A stretch of DNA of 64,000 nucleotides from Alphaproteobacteria bacterium (GTDB lineage: Bacteria > Pseudomonadota > Alphaproteobacteria > Rhizobiales > JAJFHC01), in the NCBI GenBank assembly GCA_021775805.1, contig JAJFHD010000090.1, positions 186,001-250,000 of the forward strand, in the 5' to 3' direction. The notes beneath the pieces are model-generated. The model searched no databases and had not been told where the DNA came from. It saw only the letters and a program-made list of their open reading frames with translations. Shown here in pieces: positions 54,062 through 61,436 of the stretch (position 1 is its first letter; each line of letters opens with the position of its first letter). The position numbers and the translations under genes were made by a program.

Positions 54062-54942
54062 GCAGCACCCTTTACAGCATCGTCATGGTTGGCTTGTTGG
54101 TCAAAGAACGAGGCCGTGCTCGGGAGTTGCGGCAACGTGACCCGATAGTCAATCGATCGCACGGTGCCGGTTCTTTCTCCCTTCACCAATAAGCCTTCGT
54201 GTCGGGTCGGCATCGGGTTGGGCGAAAGCGGTACGGCATCCTCGGCCGAGTAGACGCAAATGAACAAGGTCCTCGGCTGGCTGGATCGATTGGGCGCCGA
54301 CCCGTGAAGCAAGCGGGAATGCATCAGGCAAACCGAACCGGCTTTTCCGGTGCACAGGACCGCCTCCTTTGCACACTCCGTCGCCACATCGTCGTGAACT
54401 GCGCCGGTGAAGAGTCCACCATGCCAAAGTTCGTGAAGGGCACCGCGATGCGAACCGGGCAAGACCTCCAGCGGCCCGTTCTCTTCAGTCACGTCGTCGA
54501 CCATGAGCAGGGCGGTTACAACGTCGTCATTGCTGTGTGGCGTAAAGGCAAAGTCCTGGTGCCATTTGACCACCGTCTTTGCCCCCGGCAGTTTGGAATT
54601 AATCTTGGTGTGGTGAAGCTTGACGTTCGGCCCGACAAGATCGCCGATACAATCGGTTACCCGACTGTTGCCCATTGCGTCGAAATAGGCGTCGGATACC
54701 TCGATCGGCGCGTTCACACGCCGTAATGCAGGCTGATCGCGCGAATGGCCGGGTTCCAGATCGAACCGCGGTCTGTTGTTGACAGTTTCACCATAGGGCT
54801 CGCTATGTTCCCGGCTCTCCTCGACCCATTGGTTGAAGTCGTCTTGCAGCGCAGATAATTGCGTTTTCGACACCGCGTCTTCCACCACCAGAAACCCGTT
54901 GGTTTCATAAAACGCGATCTGTTCTTGTGTCAGGGCCGTCAT
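54058..54942 (-). CDS. second phytanoyl-CoA dioxygenase (PhyH) family protein
   Basis: Protein of 294 residues, another Fe(II)/2-oxoglutarate oxygenase that is only distantly like the one at 51456. The iron site is KWHQDFAFTPH, and the distal His and 2-oxoglutarate Arg are in LLHGSAPNRSSQPRTLF. The N-terminal IAFYETNGFLVVEDAVS is the usual lead. GGAGACACTG precedes the ATG. Its last codon overlaps the start of the choline-sulfatase gene (ATGA), so the two are translated together. It may oxidise the sulfate ester or the released amine (inference). Confidence 0.88.
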   Translation of the reverse strand: MTALTQEQIAFYETNGFLVVEDAVSKTQLSALQDDFNQWVEESREHSEPYGETVNNRPRFDLEPGHSRDQPALRRVNAPIEVSDAYFDAMGNSRVTDCIGDLVGPNVKLHHTKINSKLPGAKTVVKWHQDFAFTPHSNDDVVTALLMVDDVTEENGPLEVLPGSHRGALHELWHGGLFTGAVHDDVATECAKEAVLCTGKAGSVCLMHSRLLHGSAPNRSSQPRTLFICVYSAEDAVPLSPNPMPTRHEGLLVKGERTGTVRSIDYRVTLPQLPSTASFFDQQANHDDAVKGAA

Positions 54943-55124
54943 CAGTGTCTCCGGGATTGTCGTACGAAGCAGTTCACAACACTACTTCGTCGGATTGTCA
55001 CACGCAAAACAAACGCAGGACAAAATGAACGAAATTCTGCCGTAAATCTCCGCAAGCCCGGTTTTGGTTGTTATGCTGCAAGGTGACGGTCAGGACAGGG
55101 CCGCTCTCAGCCGGGTTTGCTTCC

Positions 55125-55964
55125 ATGTCGTTGCCGATGATTGAAATCGCTGCAGGTGAACAGGTGCCCCTGCTTGGTCAGGGCACATGGCATATGGGCG
55201 AACGCCCGAACCGGCGCGAAGAAGAAGCCGACGCGTTGAGGTTTGGCATGGACCTCGGTCTCACCCTCATCGACACTGCAGAAATGTATGCCGATGGAGG
55301 TGCCGAAGAAGTGGTCGGGCAGGCCTTGTCCGGGCAGCGCGATCGAGCGTTCGTCGTGTCGAAAGTCTACCCGTTCAATGCGGACCGTAATGGGGTGATC
55401 ACTGCCTGTGAGAGGTCCCTGAGAAGGTTGGATACCGACTTCATTGATCTTTATCTGTTGCACTGGCCCGGTAGTGTTCCGGTAGCGGAAACAATCGATG
55501 CCTTCAGGGACTTGAAGGTAGACGGAAAAATCCGCCATTTTGGCGTCAGTAATTTTGACACGACTGAGCTTGATGAATGGTGTGCGAAGCCGGGAGGTGG
55601 AGAAACGGTGATCAACCAGATTTTGTACAATCCATCCCGCCGGGAAGCCGAGTGGCAACTCCTTGAGGCCTGCCGTGGCCATGGTGTGATGCCGATGGCA
55701 TATTCACCGCTTGAGCAAGGCCGTCTGCACAATGTTCCGGTTCTGCGTTCGGTCGCCGAAAAGCACGGTGTGTTGCCTCTGCAGGTGGCTCTCGCCTGGG
55801 TAGTGCGAAACCAAAACGTCATTGCCATTCCAAAAGCTGCCTCCAGGGGGCATGTCCAAGCAAATGTTGAAGCCCTCGATATCAGGCTTGACGAAACCGA
55901 CCTTGCCGCCATAGACAGCGCCCTGCCGCCGCCTCACAGGCCATCGCCTCTGCCCATGCTTTGA
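55125..55964 (+). CDS. aldo/keto reductase (YeaE-like)
   Basis: Protein of 279 residues. The catalytic tetrad is Asp and Tyr in DTAEMYADGGAEEVVG, Lys in VVSKVYP and His in YLLHWPG. The C-terminal VIAIPKAASRGHVQAN binds NADPH. It resembles E. coli YeaE, a methylglyoxal and aldehyde reductase, across its length. I use the ATG at 55125, since the conserved domain starts there. It is alone on the plus strand. Role: NADPH-dependent reduction of reactive aldehydes. Confidence 0.85.
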   Translation: MSLPMIEIAAGEQVPLLGQGTWHMGERPNRREEEADALRFGMDLGLTLIDTAEMYADGGAEEVVGQALSGQRDRAFVVSKVYPFNADRNGVITACERSLRRLDTDFIDLYLLHWPGSVPVAETIDAFRDLKVDGKIRHFGVSNFDTTELDEWCAKPGGGETVINQILYNPSRREAEWQLLEACRGHGVMPMAYSPLEQGRLHNVPVLRSVAEKHGVLPLQVALAWVVRNQNVIAIPKAASRGHVQANVEALDIRLDETDLAAIDSALPPPHRPSPLPML

Positions 55965-56118
55965 GAGCAGGTCCAAGTTGAACCAGCCGGCAGCGAAGAA
56001 AAACAGGAAAGAACCGAGCAAGATCTTGCGGCGGTATATCGATCGAAAGGTGTTTCGAGGTGGCGCGAGAGTGTCGCGATGCCCGAGACGTAGATTCAGA
56101 ATGGTAACTCAAATGGCG

Positions 56119-56775
56119 CTACGTCCGCCACGGCACAACGATGTCGAAGAAACCCACAAGATCGTTGTTGGTAGTGTGCCGGAGGTCCACGGTCACCTGT
56201 TGCCGTTCGCTTCTGGAAAGATGGTTGTAGAGGCCATCTTGTGCATTCCCGGTGTCACCTGCCACATACATCTGTGTTGTGAGTTCGTCTCCCGAAGAAT
56301 TGCGAACCTTGACATGGATATGCGGCGTGCGGCCGGTATAGGGCACGGGTCTTATGGTTCTGAAGGAGTACTCACCGTCAGTATTTGTGAACGTTGAGCC
56401 AAAACCCTGAAAGTAGCTATCCCGCAAGCGCCGGAGCGACCAGTCCTTTCGGCTCAGATACCGCCCGTTAATGTCACATTGCCAAATTTCGACGACCTGC
56501 TCCGGAAGCGGTTGGCCGTGCGAACCAAGGACGGTCCCACGCAGATGCAGGATTTTTCCGCCCGCCTGTTTCGCTTTCGACGCGATCAATACGAGGTCAT
56601 TGTCGATGTCAGCGAACAAGTCCTTTCGGTCTGGATAAAACGGACCTTCTGTCTGGTGTGGTGTAATTGGGGTGGCCGCCAGTGTTGCCTGTGACGGCAA
56701 CACCAACACCGATGCCGCGGCGCTTGATACGAACGCCCGTCTGTCAAAGTTCTTTGCGTCTGCGTTTCCGGTCAT
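56119..56775 (-). CDS. Tat-exported intradiol dioxygenase family protein
   Basis: Protein of 218 residues. The N terminus carries a twin-arginine-type signal (DRRAFVSSAAASVLVLPSQATLAA). The mature domain is the intradiol/protocatechuate dioxygenase beta-sandwich: TEGPFYP, VVEIWQCDINGRYLSRKD with the first Tyr ligand, and PVPYTGRTPHIHVKV with the second Tyr and two His. The short form without a dimerisation domain is common among exported members whose substrates are not known. It lies 67 bases after the anti-sigma gene on the same strand and could be a target of that sigma factor. An upstream TTG is an alternative start. Confidence 0.85.
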   Translation of the reverse strand: MTGNADAKNFDRRAFVSSAAASVLVLPSQATLAATPITPHQTEGPFYPDRKDLFADIDNDLVLIASKAKQAGGKILHLRGTVLGSHGQPLPEQVVEIWQCDINGRYLSRKDWSLRRLRDSYFQGFGSTFTNTDGEYSFRTIRPVPYTGRTPHIHVKVRNSSGDELTTQMYVAGDTGNAQDGLYNHLSRSERQQVTVDLRHTTNNDLVGFFDIVVPWRT

Positions 56776-56841
56776 CGCTGCCAAATGTTGTCCGGTGTGA
56801 TACCAAATCGTTTTTGCCTGGATGCCGGATCCGAAGCCAAC

Positions 56842-57663
56842 TCAAGCTTTGGAGCCGCGAGGCCCAGCCAGCGAAACGGCGATTTCCTCCATCCGCTTCA
56901 ATTCGCGACTGCCAATCAGGGCAAATACCAGCCCGTGGCTCTTCCAGACCACGCCTGTCTTGGAGCCATGCCGGTGCCAGGAGAATTCGGACCCAAGGGC
57001 ATCGTAATTCTCACCTGATGGCAGTTCGAGTTCGTCCGCTTTCATGACGTAAAGCAGCATCGGGCCATCTTCGCCGTTATAGCTCAACGAAGCGAGCCGT
57101 CGATGAAGCAGCCAGCACAACCTGCCGCCGGTAAGGGCGATTCCGTCACCTTGAGAGCGTAGCGGCGGCAACGGAAAATTCAGCCGTGCTTCATACCAGG
57201 AGGCGAGGGCGACCATGTCCTGTTCCGCAACGTCAACGACCTTGCCTTTGAGTAAATAGGTTTCAAAGTCTTCAAAGAACGTCTGAACCAGGTCCGTCGA
57301 ACCTGAAAGCGACGTCCGGACGGACGGCAGGAGCAGAAAGCCGGCAATGCCTGCAGCAAGCGTTCCGCCGGCACCGATGAGAAACCGTCGTTTGTTCAAA
57401 AAGGCCGGCGAAGGCGCCGCCACAGATACCGGCTGGTTACTCAGTTCGTCAACAGACGCACGCAGTGAATCCGGTGCCGTTTCTGTGCCAAATTCGTCGC
57501 GAAGCAGCAGGGTGAGTTGCTCCAGCCTCAGGGCTTCCTTGGCGCACCGATCGCACTCAGCCAAGTGTGAAAGAACGTTTGACGAGTCTTGCGGAGAACA
57601 TTGTCCATCGACAAACGCTTCCAGGTCAATCTTGCAGTCGTTGATTGTCATGATCTGCCTCAT
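56842..57663 (-). CDS. anti-sigma factor
   Basis: Protein of 273 residues. The N-terminal zinc-binding anti-sigma domain has the HxxxCxxC pattern (SHLAECDRCAKEA) at about residues 29-40. A single membrane helix (FLIGAGGTLAAGIAGFLLL) lies near residue 110-130, and the remainder forms a periplasmic sensor domain of unknown fold. Its start overlaps the sigma gene stop by four bases (ATGA), the classic arrangement. It would hold the ECF sigma factor inactive until an envelope signal releases it. Confidence 0.88.
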   Translation of the reverse strand: MRQIMTINDCKIDLEAFVDGQCSPQDSSNVLSHLAECDRCAKEALRLEQLTLLLRDEFGTETAPDSLRASVDELSNQPVSVAAPSPAFLNKRRFLIGAGGTLAAGIAGFLLLPSVRTSLSGSTDLVQTFFEDFETYLLKGKVVDVAEQDMVALASWYEARLNFPLPPLRSQGDGIALTGGRLCWLLHRRLASLSYNGEDGPMLLYVMKADELELPSGENYDALGSEFSWHRHGSKTGVVWKSHGLVFALIGSRELKRMEEIAVSLAGPRGSKA

Positions 57664-58343
57664 TTCACAAGGCGAAGAGGTGGGGACGATTGTTCGTGCC
57701 CGGCATCGGCAACAGACGCATCCAGGATATCGGCAAGTGCATAGCAAAGTCTTTGCCGGGCTCTGCTCAGGCGGGAACGTATTGTGCCAATTGGCAGTTC
57801 GAGGGCCTGTGCTGCATCTGCATAACTAAACTCCTCGATAATGATCAGTTGAACCACCGGCTTCATTTCGTCCGGCAGGTTGTCGATGGCGTCTTTCGTC
57901 CGTTGCATTATGGCATTGCGATGCGTCTCGTTTTCCGGTGTGGCGTCGGTCTGCCGGAGCTCGGGTCGATTGGCAACGGCTTCGGAGTCTATCGGAATGT
58001 GCACAGCACGCTTTCGCGCCCTCAGTTTGTCAATGCAGGTATTCGACAGAATTCTGAACACCCAGGCCGCCATGCTGCTTCCCGGTTTGAACGTGTCGAG
58101 ACTGCGCAAGGCCTTGCCACAGGTGTCCTGTACGGCATCTTCAGCATCTTCACGTGACGACAGCATGCGGAACGCCGTGCGATAGAGCGCATCCAGCTGC
58201 GTTTCCAGCACATGGTCGAATTCCGATCGTATAGCATCGGATTGTTTGAACACCACGTCGTCTCCGCCATTTGTCTGGTTTTGTAGTCTATCTGTAGAAC
58301 GTTCCAGTGCCGGAAAAGTTCCGCAATCCTTATCTGGGATCAT
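57660..58343 (-). CDS. ECF-type RNA polymerase sigma factor
   Basis: Protein of 227 residues with the two sigma-70 domains typical of ECF factors: region 2 (LYRTAFRMLSSREDAEDAVQDTCGKAL) binds the -10 element and core enzyme, and region 4 (IDNLPDEMKPVVQLIIIEEFSYADAAQALELPIGTIRSRLSRAR) binds the -35 element. The N terminus is about 40 residues longer than usual, so the start may be later. It is co-transcribed with its anti-sigma factor. Confidence 0.9.
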   Translation of the reverse strand: MIPDKDCGTFPALERSTDRLQNQTNGGDDVVFKQSDAIRSEFDHVLETQLDALYRTAFRMLSSREDAEDAVQDTCGKALRSLDTFKPGSSMAAWVFRILSNTCIDKLRARKRAVHIPIDSEAVANRPELRQTDATPENETHRNAIMQRTKDAIDNLPDEMKPVVQLIIIEEFSYADAAQALELPIGTIRSRLSRARQRLCYALADILDASVADAGHEQSSPPLRLVK

Positions 58344-58365
58344 TAGAGGTCATCGATTTTGTACC

Positions 58366-58396
58366 AAAAAAGCGGGACCACGTTGAAGGCCCCGCT
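58366..58396 (-). terminator. Rho-independent terminator after the L,D-transpeptidase gene
   Basis: Read on the minus strand, AGCGGGGCC, an eight-base loop and GGTCCCGCT form a nine-pair stem (one G-T pair) followed at once by a run of six T. It lies 20 bases beyond the stop of the transpeptidase gene and before the sigma gene start. This is the clearest terminator in the window. Confidence 0.85.
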
Positions 58397-58416
58397 CTTC
58401 CTGGCAGTCAAACGGC

Positions 58417-59013
58417 CTAAATGACGACGACTTTTGCGCCATAGTTGACGCGATTGTAAAGATCGACAACTTCATTGTTGAGCATGCGGATACATCCGCT
58501 GGATACAGCAAGGCCGATGGATCCCGGACGATTTGTTCCATGGATACGGTAAAGCGTATCCTTGCTGCCCTGATACAGATACAACGCTCTCGCCCCGAGC
58601 GGATTCTCGGGGCCTCCCGGCATGAAATCCGGAATCCGGCGTCCGTATTGTTTGAGCTCACGCTCGATCATTTCTTTTGGCGGATGCCAAGACGGCCATT
58701 CCGCTTTCCGTTTGATGCTTGCCACACCTGTCCAGGAAAACCCTTGGCGCCCGACGCCGACGCCATAGCGGATTGCTTCTCGGTTGTTCAGTACGAAATA
58801 CAGAGCCCGCTCGCGGGTGCTGATGACAATCGTACCGGGCCGCTCGCGGGTCGAATACTTGACGCGTTTTTTGCCCCGGTACCGTTTGCTGAACGTGCCA
58901 TTGTTCGCATAAGCCGATTTGAAATTGTAACGTATTTCCCTGGCTTCCGAGAATGCAGCGGAGCCCGAGGCGGCAAAGGCCACTCCGCCGAGTATTAGTG
59001 ATCGTCGATCCAT
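58417..59013 (-). CDS. exported L,D-transpeptidase (YkuD domain)
   Basis: Protein of 198 residues with a signal peptide (RRSLILGGVAFAASGSAAFSEA), possibly Tat type. The YkuD domain begins near residue 60 (GTIVISTRERALYFVLNN). The active site is in HGTNRPGSIGLAVSSGCIRM, with the catalytic Cys and the conserved His and Arg. It would form 3-3 crosslinks in peptidoglycan or attach proteins to it. I use the ATG at 59013, which has GAGGGATTAAG upstream; the frame runs back to 59145. A terminator follows. Confidence 0.88.
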   Translation of the reverse strand: MDRRSLILGGVAFAASGSAAFSEAREIRYNFKSAYANNGTFSKRYRGKKRVKYSTRERPGTIVISTRERALYFVLNNREAIRYGVGVGRQGFSWTGVASIKRKAEWPSWHPPKEMIERELKQYGRRIPDFMPGGPENPLGARALYLYQGSKDTLYRIHGTNRPGSIGLAVSSGCIRMLNNEVVDLYNRVNYGAKVVVI

Positions 59014-59374
59014 TCTGCTTAATCCCTCGCTTGATTTGCGACCGTCTTGTTCCAGAACCTCTGCCGTCGTGATTTCCAGCTTAGGCTCAACTACGTGTGC
59101 GGCTGACGTGCAACGGCACTGATTTGACATAACGATCCTACCCAAATTTGGTTCCCGGAATATTCACAAAATGGCGAACCATTGTTCGATTCCACGATCA
59201 ACGTGTCTTTTGTGTGACGTTGCCGGTATTCAAGAACGCTCGACACAAGTGTCCAATCACGTCATTGTTGACATTAAGGTGTTGATTACGCGAAGCGTCC
59301 AATACCGGACGGGAGTGTAGACAGACGCTTTGCGGTTACCGGATTTTTAGCTGCGGGAGTTAGGTGGGAACGAG
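59014..59374. other. 361-base divergent intergenic region
   Basis: Between the divergent transpeptidase and dehydrogenase genes. It should contain both promoters. A TTGACA hexamer at about 59267 is a possible -35 element for the plus-strand gene, but no convincing -10 follows. No RNA gene or long repeat seen. Confidence 0.45.
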
Positions 59375-60382
59375 ATGGCGGAAGTTGAGTACGTAGCCGT
59401 TCCGCTCGACGAACTGAAAGATCTTGTTGAGGTCTGTCTAATAAAGACCGGTCTTGAAGGGTTCGAAGCGGATATTGTCCGTGACGTGCTTATGTATGCC
59501 CAGTTGCGCGGCAACAATCAGGGCCTGATCAAAATAGTGGAAGGTACCGTCACGCCGCCACCGGAAGCCTCGCAGGTCGGTGTGGTGGCCTCCCATGGTG
59601 CAACCCTGAGGCTGAATGGAAATCAGTGTTCCGGTATGGTTGTGTCTTATATGGCGACGGAAGAAGCGATCCGGATAGCCGGTGAGTTCGGCATCGCATT
59701 TGTAGGAACCTGCAACACCAGCACGTCAACCGGAGCGATCGGGTATTACGCGGAAAAGATGGCGGGAGAAGGATATGTAGGAATTGTCATGGCCGGTTCG
59801 CCAAAGGCAGTTGCGATCGCAGGAGGAATTGATCCGGTTTTTGGAACCAATCCCATTGCCATCGCGGTTCCGACCGAAACGGATCCGCTTGTCCTTGATA
59901 TGGCCACTGCCGCAATGGCCTGGTTCGGAATCATAGAAGCCCGTAATCGAAATGAGTTTCTCCCAATTGGTGTTGCCGTGGATTCGTCCGGCCACGCCAC
60001 GACAGATCCCGCAACCGCGCTTGAAGGCGCCATCATGCCTTTTGACGGGCACAAGGGGTCCGGACTGGCCTTGATGATAGAACTGATTACCGGTCCGTTA
60101 GTGGGTGCCGGTATCGTTGGTGACGCGGATTCCGCGACGAACCGCGGTATGGCATTCATCGCGATACAACCGTCGGCGCTCGGTGCGGAAGGGACGTTCA
60201 GCCATGCCGTCTCAACCTTGAAAACGCGATTGAAACAGTCAAGACGCCAGGACGGCGTTGACGCAATCCGCCTGCCCGGTGAACGCGCAAGACAAAAGGC
60301 TGAAGAAACAGTCTCCAGCGGCGTTATACAGTTGGACAGGGCCCTGCACAGCCGTCTTCAGGAAATTGCTAACGCCGGTTGA
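59375..60382 (+). CDS. Ldh2/malate dehydrogenase family oxidoreductase
   Basis: Protein of 335 residues of the type-2 malate/L-lactate/ureidoglycolate/sulfolactate dehydrogenase family, which uses NAD(P) in a fold unlike the Rossmann enzymes. Blocks include GIAFVGTCNTSTSTGAIGYYAEKMA, IAGGIDPVFGTNPIAIAVPT, and PFDGHKGSGLALMIELITGPLVGA. The N-terminal active-site stretch usually reads R-x-x-SHG; here it is LRGNNQGL, so the expected His is missing. Activity on the usual 2-hydroxyacids is therefore in doubt. GTTAGGTGGGAACGAG precedes the ATG. Confidence 0.82.
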   Translation: MAEVEYVAVPLDELKDLVEVCLIKTGLEGFEADIVRDVLMYAQLRGNNQGLIKIVEGTVTPPPEASQVGVVASHGATLRLNGNQCSGMVVSYMATEEAIRIAGEFGIAFVGTCNTSTSTGAIGYYAEKMAGEGYVGIVMAGSPKAVAIAGGIDPVFGTNPIAIAVPTETDPLVLDMATAAMAWFGIIEARNRNEFLPIGVAVDSSGHATTDPATALEGAIMPFDGHKGSGLALMIELITGPLVGAGIVGDADSATNRGMAFIAIQPSALGAEGTFSHAVSTLKTRLKQSRRQDGVDAIRLPGERARQKAEETVSSGVIQLDRALHSRLQEIANAG

Positions 60383-60431
60383 TACCGCTGCCGAAATTCA
60401 GCGGAATGCTGTCGAAGACAAGGACCTGGGT

Positions 60432-61406
60432 TTATCCGCTATCCGGTCCGGCAGGGTCACGGCAATCGAGGCCGGTCAGCCAGGATAGCGAGTCACAGAT
60501 TGAGGCAAAGCTTTTTGCTGCGCGTCGGCTTGTCCGGCGCGCGCGCAAATACCCATGAACCAGTTGTTCCTCATTGCGGTAACGGACAGCGACACCATCC
60601 TTGCGCAGACGATTGGCGTACTCTGACGCATCATCACGCAATGGATCCACATCTGCGCTGAATATCGAAGCCGGCGGCAAACCGGCGAAGGTCTCCGCCA
60701 CGAGTGGTGACAGTTCGGGGTTGTTGGCGAGGCCGCGTAGCTGACCACCCGAGTATACCTGGAAGTAATGCAGACAATCGGTGCGGGTCAGCATTGGTGC
60801 CTCCGCATGCTCGATGTATGAGCCTTTGTCTGGGTCGCCTCCTAGGCCCGGATAGATCAACAGTTGGCCCAAAGGCATGGCAAAGCCCATGCGCCTGGCA
60901 CGCAGACAAACCCCAACCGCGAGACAGCCGCCGGCACTGTCTCCGCCAACGACCACGGATCTGCCGTCCTTCAGAAGGTGAAGGTATGCCTCCTGCGCAT
61001 CATCGAGCGCTGCGGGAAACAGGTGATCGGGTGCCAGGCGATAGTCGAGCGCGACAACTTCCAGACCGCTGTCGGCGCAGATTTCCGCACAGATCGAGTC
61101 ATGGCTTTCCAGCCCGCCGACTATAAACCCGCCGCCGTGCAGGTAGAGCAAGACTGACTTTGATCCGGTCTGAGGCTGACCGGCTCGATAGTGTCTGATC
61201 GCCAATTCCCGATCCGGCGACCTGGCATTTATCTTCACGTCTTCGACGGCGATATCGTCCGGGCGGTTGCCCTGAAACACGGCACATAATTTGTCGTAGT
61301 GCCGCCGGTCTTCGTCTGCCGACAGTTTGTTGGGATCGGGCGGATAGTGTTCGTGAACCAACCGGATATATTTCAGCATCTCCGGATCCGTAATCGTTGC
61401 CGGCAT
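60432..61406 (-). CDS. alpha/beta hydrolase, HSL-type esterase
   Basis: Protein of 324 residues of the hormone-sensitive lipase group. It has the oxyanion motif HGGGFIVGG, the nucleophile elbow VVGGDSAGGCLA, and the C-terminal VRYRNEEQLVHGYLR with the catalytic His; the Asp is in the FSADVDPLRDD region. It would hydrolyse short acyl esters. Convergent with the preceding dehydrogenase gene and 30 bases after the VWA gene stop, so it could be downstream of that gene in a transcript. Confidence 0.85.
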   Translation of the reverse strand: MPATITDPEMLKYIRLVHEHYPPDPNKLSADEDRRHYDKLCAVFQGNRPDDIAVEDVKINARSPDRELAIRHYRAGQPQTGSKSVLLYLHGGGFIVGGLESHDSICAEICADSGLEVVALDYRLAPDHLFPAALDDAQEAYLHLLKDGRSVVVGGDSAGGCLAVGVCLRARRMGFAMPLGQLLIYPGLGGDPDKGSYIEHAEAPMLTRTDCLHYFQVYSGGQLRGLANNPELSPLVAETFAGLPPASIFSADVDPLRDDASEYANRLRKDGVAVRYRNEEQLVHGYLRARRTSRRAAKSFASICDSLSWLTGLDCRDPAGPDSG

Positions 61407-61436
61407 ATTGTGTTCCGTTGAATGTTCCTGACAAAT

